Positions 55,201-61,000 of a DNA stretch of 64,000 nucleotides are shown here, piece after piece. A program made the translations under genes and the position numbers. The stretch's first letter is position 1. Every line of letters begins with the position of its first letter. Where the stretch lies: NCBI GenBank assembly GCA_936450465.1, contig OW388293.1:87876134-87940133 (forward strand), given 5' to 3'. The stretch comes from Gibbula magus (Eukaryota > Mollusca > Gastropoda > Trochida > Trochidae). The notes beneath the pieces were generated by a model that searched no databases, was not told the origin of the DNA, and saw only the letters and a program-made list of their open reading frames with translations.

Positions 55201-56383
55201 AGTCAAACACATTGATCACACATCCTAAACAAGTCAGTCAAACACATTGATCACACATTCCTAAACAAGTCAGTCAAACACATTGATCACACATACCTAA
55301 ACAAGTCAGTCAAACAAATTGATCTCACATCCTAAACAAGTCAGTCAAACACATTGATCACACATTCCTAAACAAGTCTGTCAAACACATTGATCTCACA
55401 TCCTAAACAAGCCAGTCAAACACATTGATCACACATCCTAAACAAGTCAGTCAAACACATTGATCTCACATCCTATACAAGTCAGTCAAACACATTGATC
55501 ACACATCCTAAACAAGTCAGTCAAACACATTGATCACACATCCTAAACAAGTCAGTCAAACGCATTGATCACACATCCTAAACAAGTCAGTCAAACACAT
55601 TGATCACACATTCCTAAACAAGTCTGTCAAACACATTGATCACCCATCCTAAACAAGTCAGTCAAACACATTGATCACACATTCCTAAACAAGTCTGTCA
55701 AACACATTGATCTCACATCCTAAACAAGTCCGTCAAACACATTGATCACATATCCTAAACAAGTCAGTCAAGCACATTGATCACACATTCCTAAACAAGT
55801 CAAACACATTGATCACACATACCTAAACAAGTCAGTCAAACAAATTGATCTCACATCCTAAACAAGTCAGTCAAACACATTGATCACACATTCCTAAACA
55901 AGTCTGTCAAACACATTGATCACACATCCTAAACAAGTCAGTCAAACACATTGATCTCACATCCTATACAAGTCAGTCAAACACATTGATCACACATCCT
56001 AAACAAGCCAGTCAAACACATTGATCACACATTCCTAAACAAGTCAGTCAAACACATTGATCACACATTCCTAAACAAGTCTGTCAAACATGTTGATCAC
56101 ACATTCCTCTCATTCACAAGTCAGTCAAACACATTGATCACACATTCCTAAACAAGTCAGTCAAACACAATGATCACACATTCCTAACCTTGGTGTAATC
56201 TCTACTTTGTAAAAAAATTTGAACTATCTGTTTTGTTGCAACAATGAAATGTAGTTTCTGTTAATCAGGCTGAAGAACAAGATATCAGTACTAGAAGAGG
56301 ACCTGAGTATGTACGAGAACAAGTTGCGCAGCGCCATCATCAGCAAGGAGGACCGCGATGATGTCATGCACCTCAAGATTCAG
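34227..56383 (+). CDS. coiled-coil protein of unknown identity, six exons (3' end not seen)
   Basis: Exons 34227-34287, 35304-35339, 36983-37208, 47122-47365, 50110-50273 and 56269-56383 join with phases 1,1,2,0,2 and leave phase 0 at a donor, giving 282 residues with no terminus. The ATG at 34227 follows an upstream stop-rich leader with a (CAGA)n run. The first about 190 residues are Ser, Gln, Pro and Tyr rich and look disordered (GWRDPKHLDSGQTLVPSPVV, YADMKTPPSRSGHDLQSGYR). From about residue 225 a heptad-like region begins (AADSIIQEKNMIIHK, LKNKISVLEEDLSMYENKLR), indicating a coiled coil. The layout, a disordered N terminus then coiled coil, is reminiscent of centrosomal CEP85-type proteins, but this is recall, not alignment. 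Introns are dominated by minisatellites and transposons. Confidence 0.72.
34547..35020. mobile_element. 474-bp TIR element (MITE) with 10-bp target duplication
   Basis: CTCTTCCCACAGAGGTTACT at 34551 and AGTAACCTCTGTGGAAAGAG ending at about 35018 are inverted with one mismatch over 25 bp. GCTATTGTGA flanks the element at 34537-34546 and 35021-35030. A 10-bp duplication would suit Mutator-like or related superfamilies. No coding capacity. It lies in intron 1 of the unknown gene. Confidence 0.82.
35150..35306 (+). repeat. acceptor-anchored tandem repeat in intron 1 (about 4 copies)
   Basis: Units of roughly 40-45 bp reading GCTATTGTGTTGTTTGTTGT then TTCAGATTAAGCGGTG. The last copy is the real 3' splice site, TTGTTGTTTCAG|ATTACC, so each earlier copy (TTTCAGATTA or TTTCAAATTA) carries the polypyrimidine tract, a candidate AG and the first exon bases. 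Confidence 0.88.
35304..35339 (+). CDS. unknown coiled-coil gene, exon 2 (36-nt microexon)
   Basis: Acceptor TTGTTGTTTCAG, donor TTCAG|GTCAGT; encodes YQKMLQTSQYS with split codons either side, phase 1 to phase 1. Confidence 0.7.
35390..35530. repeat. about 50-bp tandem repeat, 3 copies
   Basis: CACACGTAACTCTAACATAA then CTGTTCAAGTGT occurs three times, with alternating TGTTACACTT and ACTGACACTT spacers. Confidence 0.88.
35585..36147. repeat. 22-bp minisatellite (about 25 copies)
   Basis: Unit ACATCTAAACACTGAAATCA GA. Variants (AACACAGAAATC, AACAGTGAAAACAGAGCTTC) recur at intervals, showing higher-order duplication. Lies in intron 2 of the unknown gene. Confidence 0.95.
36355..36600 (-). 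pseudogene. fossil Tc1-like transposase fragment
   Basis: The minus strand reads LQDDNAKLQCARIVNDFLIQ, matching the second catalytic Asp motif of Tc1 transposases, and after a shift PDAAPIELAWDEL, matching the SPDLNPIEHLW-type motif with its Glu. Frames are broken and no inverted ends were found, so it is an old remnant in intron 2. Confidence 0.78.
36983..37208 (+). CDS. unknown coiled-coil gene, exon 3 (residues 33-108)
   Basis: Acceptor TTTATGCTGCAG, donor CTACAG|GTTTGT, 226 nt, phase 1 to phase 2. Encodes SPNKLGSHAYLPSKYGLVAG and SQFSDPRLGERAVQYSSRGG. Higher GC and even codon use than its surroundings support coding. Confidence 0.78.
37291..37383. repeat. 23-bp inverted repeat
   Basis: TTTATTGCAGGAGTGCGACG at 37291 and its complement ending at 37383 pair with two mismatches over 23 bp around a 47-nt spacer; a possible small MITE. 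Confidence 0.75.
38367..40321 (+). pseudogene. DIRS ORF1, gag-like, one frameshift
   Basis: The first part has paired Cys/His motifs (CSGCSVRLPPADKHDKCLKC, CNVCLDF) and a Lys-rich segment; after a one-base shift near 38828 (GGGAAAATT) the frame at 38882-40321 continues through an acidic Asp-rich stretch to a basic Gly/Arg tail (RGGKQARGGKSSNRPFRGG). The start is uncertain: no good in-frame ATG was found and the sequence opens from about 38360; a TTTTTCAG just upstream could even be a splice acceptor. Total about 650 residues. The shift suggests this copy lacks full-length protein unless it is a sequencing error. Confidence 0.72.
40204..42435 (+). CDS. DIRS reverse transcriptase/RNase H
   Basis: 743-codon open frame overlapping the gag end by about 117 bp; its first residues have no convincing ATG, so translation may start by frameshift or at an internal codon. 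Reverse transcriptase: YFIVTKKDGGFRPILNLKYL, SSIDLKDAYLHVPMHPEF, LPFGISTAPRVFTKLM and catalytic YLDDWLV (about residue 275). RNase H: VQTDASLSGWGGVLG, LELKAVRLVF, MDNQTAMSYIL and NVRADALSRR. The C-terminal VDLFASEMNNQTPVYCS and DAFALEW segment is characteristic of DIRS-like elements. No stops; catalytic residues are intact. Confidence 0.92.
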   Translation: MDQTAPLPGPETKGRQAGTRGKVFQQAFSGGPETQSGFLTPPVPEVSPKIPAARELPETGVHCLQPNIPVGGRLKRFLPAWSKVTDNPWVLSTLRDGHLPRWKVEPPVFSGIRYTPVPSVPEKAEILRSELRALLQKSAIEVVPPGQEQSGYYSTYFIVTKKDGGFRPILNLKYLNLKIEVPSFKMETLRSVIASVEANEWLSSIDLKDAYLHVPMHPEFKKYLRFAFDGTCYQFTVLPFGISTAPRVFTKLMLIPAQVARARGRFCHPYLDDWLVRALSQALNQAATMEIINLLVSLGWIINLKKSDLKPSQDQIFLGARFQTDLKTVSLAPDRVLKVQRATLLFLESHSHTARKWLQLLGFMAATVDVVYRARLRMRPVQQALASLWSHSESYEKQLETPGWLSPHLLWWTSLENLARGISLVTPVPSCTVQTDASLSGWGGVLGPHSASGLWSQAEASLHINVLELKAVRLVFERFQQRLRHQVVCLEMDNQTAMSYILKQGGTVSPVLLQESWEFLLWCDKFDITVLPVYLPGVDNVRADALSRRILAPHEWMLDPEIFATISRLFGSFQVDLFASEMNNQTPVYCSRLPDPRAVAADAFALEWTDRVLWAFPPVPLISKVLSQLAVQPARLLVLLTPLWIAQSWFPLVLRFLVSPPVLLPCRPGLLAQEGKPHPKPEVQWVAWPLSGIASKRTVFLHELQTQYWLRGGIRQTFSTRIDGPVMRAGVEVEGCQIPFLRL
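42255..43334 (+). CDS. DIRS tyrosine recombinase
   Basis: From ATG 42255 to the stop at 43334, 359 residues, overlapping the reverse-transcriptase frame by about 180 bp in another frame. The N-terminal SAM-like core-binding half reads STNVQYEDRWACYARWCRGR and STVRGYSTAISAFHIP. The catalytic half keeps Arg (VTSGRRVGDIHAM), the HxxR box (KAHSVRAVATSKAF) and the Tyr nucleophile (FIRHYQLDKHS). These enzymes insert a circular DNA intermediate without target duplication. The frame is open upstream to 40080 only because of overlap with the GC-rich reverse-transcriptase gene. Confidence 0.92.
   Translation: MGGLASIRNRLQEDGIPARVADTILASRRDSTNVQYEDRWACYARWCRGRGLPDPFSTSLVAVLEFLQSRLDAGLAASTVRGYSTAISAFHIPVDGALLGAHPLVQRFLAGVDRIRPPVRRISPSWDLSIVLDWLSGPKFGDLASLSLQLLTWKTAFLVAVTSGRRVGDIHAMSSDPELTVFHRDRVSIRLPDSYRPKVDHSFHITAPIELPALHKPAASGSVSSRPHFLDVRRTLKKYLSRTATVRRDKQLFCCYGGASPGAPASKQTISRWIVSAIVLAYIHRGMSPPEGLKAHSVRAVATSKAFAAALPIEEICSAAIWSRPSTFIRHYQLDKHSRERARFGQTVLSSGQSHNSSS
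43264..44767 (+). repeat. 750-bp tandem duplication of the DIRS 3' region
   Basis: 43264-44013 is repeated at 44018-44767 with an offset of 754 bp and only a few differences (GAGCGTGCTC/GAGCTTGCTC; CCCAGGACTC/CCCTGGACTC). Both copies carry a 19-base G run, the internal complementary region and part of the right terminal repeat. Identity this high means recent duplication or an assembly error. Confidence 0.92.
43762..43850. repeat. DIRS internal complementary region (first copy; second at 44516-44604)
   Basis: GTACCCCAAGGAGGATCCCT followed by the right-end complement and AGGATCCTCCTTGGGGTA; also self-complementary across the CCTGCAGAGGTTGCAG centre. Used as the template to regenerate the element ends during DIRS replication. 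Confidence 0.85.
44878..45720. other. right part of the interrupted TIR element
   Basis: AT-rich, with TGTCCGAACC-type motifs at several points and no gene. A 60-codon minus frame at 45065-45247 is unsupported. Confidence 0.55.
45721..45992. repeat. 27-bp minisatellite derived from a TIR end (10 copies)
   Basis: Unit CAGTTTGCCCTACCAATTGA ACTCAGT, 27 bp and almost perfectly conserved. The first copy is the last bases of the TIR element (GTTTGCCCTA), so the array grew from a transposon/flank junction. The open frame in it is a period artefact. Confidence 0.93.
46130..46995 (-). pseudogene. Penelope-like element remnant with GIY-YIG endonuclease
   Basis: Minus strand, from the 3' side of 46995: TFNPSHDSTMSIVKRYLSIL and RKQPKNLRKMLTVSRF (the region after the reverse transcriptase), CGDSRCHTCESI, then after a frameshift the GIY-YIG domain NVMYVITCSWCNEKYIGKTE, KLKRRMNLHRSHI and KESHFIYKYAPKLNGK. 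In Penelope-like elements this endonuclease makes the nick used for priming. CCTGAAGAAGTAGG...GAAAACGTTAGCC downstream is a familiar tail motif. No reverse transcriptase remains. Confidence 0.82.
47122..47365 (+). CDS. unknown coiled-coil gene, exon 4 (residues 108-189)
   Basis: Acceptor CCATGCCCACAG, donor CTCTCAG|GTCAGT, 244 nt, phase 2 to 0. Encodes HSPEEHYDCGYADMKTPPSR and SSQSGRTDMRQWQSQQRDQQ. The frame remains open for another 682 codons through the following array. Confidence 0.8.
47366..49400 (+). repeat. 12-bp minisatellite beginning at the exon 4 donor (about 170 copies)
   Basis: Units of 12 bp: CCCACAGTCAGC, TCCACAGTCAGC, CCAACAGTCAGC and CCCACATTCAGC. The array starts at the intron's first bases, GTCAGTTCCACATTCAGC, so every unit contains a CAGTCAGC reminiscent of the donor CAG|GTCAG. 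Units recur in long identical blocks (higher-order repeats). In the upstream exon's frame it reads (S/P)T(V/F)S tetrapeptides to a stop at 49411; the minus strand is also open for 676 codons. I favour intron. Confidence 0.94.
49445..49520 (+). repeat. diverged copy of a dispersed repeat tail
   Basis: GTATAAGTGAAATACACTTG then CTCACCTCACC resembles 57993-58048 (ATATAAGTGAAATACTCTTG, GCGGCGTTAAACCCAAACTC). Such tails end common molluscan SINEs, by recall. Confidence 0.55.
49570..49985. repeat. 51-bp minisatellite (about 8 copies)
   Basis: Unit ATGTTACTGACAGATATTGT then GTGTGTGAGTGAGTGTGTGA GGCTTGACTGA, 51 bp, with a TG/GA-rich core. It lies in intron 4 and is not adjacent to a splice site. The minus open frame (SLTHSLTHTISVSNIQS repeated) reflects the 51-bp period. 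Confidence 0.93.
50110..50273 (+). CDS. unknown coiled-coil gene, exon 5 (residues 190-244)
   Basis: Acceptor ATTGGTCCCCAG, donor CACAA|GTCAGT, 164 nt, phase 0 to 2. Encodes GSLEGVMQQLGVRGEEEDTT and RRAADSIIQEKNMIIH, the start of the coiled coil. Confidence 0.8.
50371..50589. mobile_element. 219-bp MITE with about 68-bp inverted repeats in the array
   Basis: AACTTCCCAGTGCAAGGCAT at 50371 and ATGCCTTGCATTGGAAGTT ending 50589 are the ends of arms that pair at roughly nine in ten bases. Flanking GTCAAACAC and GTCAAGCAC could be a 9-bp duplication but also belong to the array unit. The ~80-nt centre is unique. Confidence 0.85.
50842..54144. mobile_element. 3.3-kb hAT-type element with 8-bp target duplication
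   Basis: Ends TAGGGGTGAAACGGT (50842) and ACCGTTTCACCCCTA (54144) are inverted; CCAGTCAA lies on both sides (50834-50841, 54145-54152). An 8-bp duplication and such ends are hallmarks of hAT elements. Subterminal GGTATACCGAA/AACCGAACCG repeats occur at both ends. The interior is AT-rich with no transposase, so it is non-autonomous or decayed. It split the intron 5 minisatellite cleanly, so the array is older than the insertion. Confidence 0.92.
52067..53524. mobile_element. nested 1.46-kb TIR element inside the hAT element
   Basis: CAGTGTTCAAGCCAGG at 52067 and CCTGGCTTGAACCCTG ending 53524 are inverted with one mismatch; ACTTA occurs on both sides. CAGTG ends again suggest hAT. GGGGCCCAAGGGCCCC just inside the left end is palindromic. 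No transposase seen. Confidence 0.72.
56269..56383 (+). CDS. unknown coiled-coil gene, exon 6 (residues 244-282)
   Basis: Acceptor TTCTGTTAATCAG, donor ATTCAG|GTTGGT, 115 nt. Encodes LKNKISVLEEDLSMYENKLR and SKEDRDDVMHLKIQ, a continuous amphipathic helix. The next exon is not in the window, so the gene runs off the right edge. Confidence 0.8.
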
Positions 56384-57140
56384 GTTGGTGACTTGATGAT
56401 CTATCTCACTGTGTTGGTGACTTGATGATCCATCTCACTGTGTTGGTGACTTGATGATCTATCTCACTGTGTTGGTGACTTGATGATCTATCTCACTGTG
56501 TTGGTGACTTGATGATCTATCTCACTGTGTCGGTGACTTGATGATCCATCTCACTGTGTTGGTGACTTGATGATCTATCTCACTGTGTTGGTGACTTGAT
56601 GATCCATCTCACTGTGTTAGTGACTTGATGATCTATCTCACTGTGTTGGTGACTTGATGATCTATCTCACTGTGTTGGTGACTTGATGATCTATCTCACT
56701 GTGTTGGTGACTTGATGATCTATATCACTGTGTTGGTGACTTGATGATCTATCTCACTGTGTTGGTGACTTGATGATCTATCTCACTGTGTTGGTGACTT
56801 GATGATCTATCTCACTGTGTTGGTGACTTGATGATCTCACTGTGTTCACTGTGTTGGTGACTTGATGATCTATCTCACTGTGTTGGTGACTTGATGATCT
56901 ATCTCACTCTGTTGGTGACTTGATGATCTCACTGTGTTGGTGACTTGATGATCTCACTGTATTGGTGACTTGATGATCTATCTCACTGTGTTGGTGACTT
57001 GATGATCTATCTCACTGTGTTGGTGACTTGATGATCTATCTCACTGTGTTGGTGACTTGATGATCTATCTCACTGTGTTGGTGACTTGATGATCTATCTC
57101 ACTGTGTTGGTGACTTGATGATCTATCTCACTATGTTGGT
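56384..57140 (+). repeat. 29-bp minisatellite beginning at the exon 6 donor (about 26 copies)
   Basis: Unit GTTGGTGACTTGATGATCTA TCTCACTGT, 29 bp. The first unit is the 5' splice site itself, CAG|GTTGGTGACTTG. A few units lack CTAT. Confidence 0.95.
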
Positions 57141-57224
57141 GTATGGAAGACTATCAACATCGTGTAATACTGCTGTTCTGGTGTAAGACTAAGTTTACTA
57201 GATCTTGTATCACTGCTGTTTTGT

Positions 57225-57846
57225 GTACTACATCATGTTCTACATCATGTACTACATCATGTACTACATCATGTACTACATCATGTTCTACATCATGTAC
57301 CACATCATGTACTACATCATGTACCACATCATCTACTACATCATGTACTACATCATGTACTACATCATGTTCTACATCATGTACTACATCATGTACTACA
57401 TCATGTACTACATCATGTACTACATCATGTACTACATCATGTACTACATCATGTACTACATCATGTACTACATCGTGTTCTACATCGTGTAATACATTGT
57501 GTACTATATTCTGTACTACATCGTGTTCTACATCATGTACTACATCATGTACTACATCATGTACTACATCGTGTACTACATCATGTACTACATCATGTAC
57601 TACATCATGTACTACATCATGTACTACATCGTGTTCTACATCGTGTAATACATTGTGTACTATATTCTGTACTACATCGTGTTCTACATCATGTACTACA
57701 TCATGTACTACATCATGTACTACATCTTGTACTACATTCTGTACTACATCGTGTTCTACATCGTGTACTACATTGTGTACTATATTCTGTACTACATCAT
57801 GTACTACATTGTGTACAACATTCTTTACTACATCGTGTACTACATA
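57225..57846. repeat. 12-bp minisatellite (about 52 copies)
   Basis: Unit TACTACATCATG, with TTCTACATCATG, TACATCGTGT and TATATTCTGT variants. All six frames are open over long stretches because the unit is 12 bp. Several multi-unit blocks recur (for example around 57470 and 57640). Confidence 0.95.
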
Positions 57847-58048
57847 AAGACTACATGGGTTCAATGCTACACTGAATTTCAACGCAGTACCACCCATGGT
57901 TCGCCAGTTCCAGCCGATGCTCGCAGGTTTCACCGCAGTACATAGCCGCATGGCGTTGCGGGCTTTCTCCCTGCCATAATACTAGCAGCCGCGATATAAG
58001 TGAAATACTCTTGAAAGCGGCGTTAAACCCAAACTCACCTCACTTCAC
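57847..58048 (+). mobile_element. probable SINE tail or dispersed repeat between two arrays
   Basis: A unique 200-bp island ending GATATAAGTGAAATACTCTT, GAAAGCGGCGTTAAACCCAA and ACTCACCTCACTTCACC. The GCGGCGTTAAACCC plus CTCAC-rich tail is a common ending of molluscan SINE copies by recall; no tRNA-like head is visible. Confidence 0.5.
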
Positions 58049-61000
58049 CTTCTTTACTACATCGTGTACCACCTTCTTTACTACATCGTGTACCACATTC
58101 TTTACTACATCGCGTACCACATTCTTTACTACATCGCGTACCACCTTCTTTACTACATCGCGTACCACATTCTTTACTACATCGCGTACCACATTCTTTA
58201 CTACATCGTGTACCACATTCTTTACTACATCGTGTACCACCTTCTTTACTACATCGTGTACCACATTCTTTACTACATCGCGTACCACATTCTTTACTAC
58301 ATCGTGTACCACCTTCTTTACTACATCGTGTACCACCTTCTTTACTACATCGTGTACCACCTTCTTTACTACATCGCGTACCACATTCTTTACTACATCG
58401 CGTACCACATTCTTTACTACATCGCGTACCACCTTCTTTACTACATCGTGTACCACCTTCTTTACTACATCGCGTACCACCTTCTTTACTACATCGCGTA
58501 CCACATTCTTTACTACATCGTGTACCACCTTCTTTACTACATCGTGTACCACCTTCTTTACTACATCGTGTACCACCTTCTTTACTACATCGCGTACCAC
58601 ATTCTTTACTACATCGCGTACCACATTCTTTACTACATCATGTACCACATTCTTTACTACATCGTGTACCACATTCTTTACTACATCGTGTACCACCTTC
58701 TTTACTACATCGTGTACCACCTTCTTTACTACATCGTGTACCACCTTCTTTACTACATCGTGTACCACCTTCTTTACTACATCGTGTACCACCTTCTTTA
58801 CTACATCGCGTACCACATTCTTTACTACATCGTGTACCACCTTCTTTACTACATCGTGTACCACCTTCTTTACTACATCGCGTACCACATTCTTTACTAC
58901 ATCGTGTACCACCTTCTTTACTACATCGTGTACCACCTTCTTTACTACATCGTGTACCACCTTCTTTACTACATCGCGTACCACATTCTTTACTACATCG
59001 TGTACCACCTTCTTTACTACATCGTGTACCACCTTCTTTACTACATCGCGTACCACATTCTTTACTACATCGTGTACCACCTTCTTTACTACATCGCGTA
59101 CCACATTCTTTACTACATCGTGTACCACCTTCTTTACTACATCGTGTACCACCTTCTTTACTACATCGTGTACCACCTTCTTTACTACATCGCGTACCAC
59201 CTTCTTTACTACATCGCGTACCACATTCTTTACTACATCGTGTACCACCTTCTTTACTACATCGTGTACCACCTTCTTTACTACATCGCGTACCACATTC
59301 TTTACTACATCGTGTACCACCTTCTTTACTACATCGTGTACCACCTTCTTTACTACATCGCGTACCACATTCTTTACTACATCGTGTACCACCTTCTTTA
59401 CTACATCGTGTACCACCTTCTTTACTACATCGTGTACCACCTTCTTTACTACATCGCGTACCACATTCTTTACTACATCGTGTACCACCTTCTTTACTAC
59501 ATCGTGTACCACCTTCTTTACTACATCGCGTACCACATTCTTTACTACATCGCGTACCACATTCTTTACTACATCGCGTACCACCTTCTTTACTACATCG
59601 TGTACCACCTTCTTTACTACATCGCGTACCACATTCTTTACTACATCGCGTACCACCTTCTTTACTACATCGCGTACCACATTCTTTACTACATCGTGTA
59701 CCACATTCTTTACTACATCGTGTACCACCTTCTTTACTACATCGCGTACCACATTCTTTACTACATCGCGTACCACATTCTTTACTACATCGTGTACCAC
59801 CTTCTTTACTACATCGTGTACCACATTCTTTACTACATCGTGTACCACATTCTTTACTACATCGTGTACCACCTTCTTTACTACATCGTGTACCACATTC
59901 TTTACTACATCGTGTACCACATTCTTTACTACATCGTGTACCACATTCTTTACTACATCGTGTACCACCTTCTTTACTACATCGCGTACCACATTCTTTA
60001 CTACATCGCGTACCACCTTCTTTACTACATCGTGTACCACATTCTTTACTACATCGTGTACCACATTCTTTACTACATCGTGTACCACATTCTTTACTAC
60101 ATCGTGTACCACCTTCTTTACTACATCGTGTACCACCTTCTTTACTACATCGTGTACCACATTCTCTACCACATCGTGTACCACATTCTTTACTACATCG
60201 TGTACCACATTCTTTACTACATCGTGTACCACCTTCTTTACTACATCGCGTACCACATTCTTTACTACATCGTGTACCACATTCTTTACTACATCGTGTA
60301 CCACATTCTTTACTACATCGTGTACCACCTTCTTTACTACATCGCGTACCACATTCTTTACTACATCGCGTACCACATTCTTTACTACATCGCGTACCAC
60401 CTTCTTTACTACATCGTGTACCACCTTCTTTACTACATCGTGTACCACATTCTTTACTACATCGTGTACCACATTCTTTACTACATCGTGTACCACCTTC
60501 TTTACTACATCGTGTACCACATTCTTTACTACATCGTGTACCACATTCTTTACTACATCGTGTACCACCTTCTTTACTACATCGCGTACCACATTCTTTA
60601 CTACATCGTGTACCACATTCTTTACTACATCGCGTACCACCTTCTTTACTACATCGTGTACCACATTCTTTACTACATCGTGTACCACCTTCTTTACTAC
60701 ATCGTGTACCACATTCTTTACTACATCGCGTACCACATTCTTTACTACATCGTGTACCACATTCTTTACTACATCGTGTACCACATTCTTTACTACATCG
60801 TGTACCACCTTCTTTACTACATCGCGTACCACATTCTTTACTACATCGTGTACCACCTTCTTTACTACATCGTGTACCACCTTCTTTACTACATCGTGTA
60901 CCACATTCTTTACTACATCGTGTACCACCTTCTTTACTACATCGCGTACCACATTCTTTACTACATCGTGTACCACCTTCTTTACTACATCGCGTACCAC

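Larger units (their letters stand above)
50274..56195 (+). repeat. about 36-bp minisatellite filling intron 5, beginning at the donor; interrupted by a MITE and a hAT element
   Basis: The first units (GTCAGTCAAACACGTTGATC then ACACATTCCTCTCATTCACA A, 41 bp) begin at the donor GT and include the last nine exon bases CATTCACAA. Later units are about 35-36 bp: AAGTCAGTCAAACACATTGA TCACACATTCCTAAAC. Array runs 50274-50840 and 54145-56195; the exon-containing form recurs at about 56095-56125. Well over 60 copies, each retaining an AAGTCAGT donor-like core. Confidence 0.94.

Noticed and set aside
57143..57951. Cys/Thr-rich and Val/His-rich frames in the 12-bp array
   Set aside because: All frames are open; repeat artefact.
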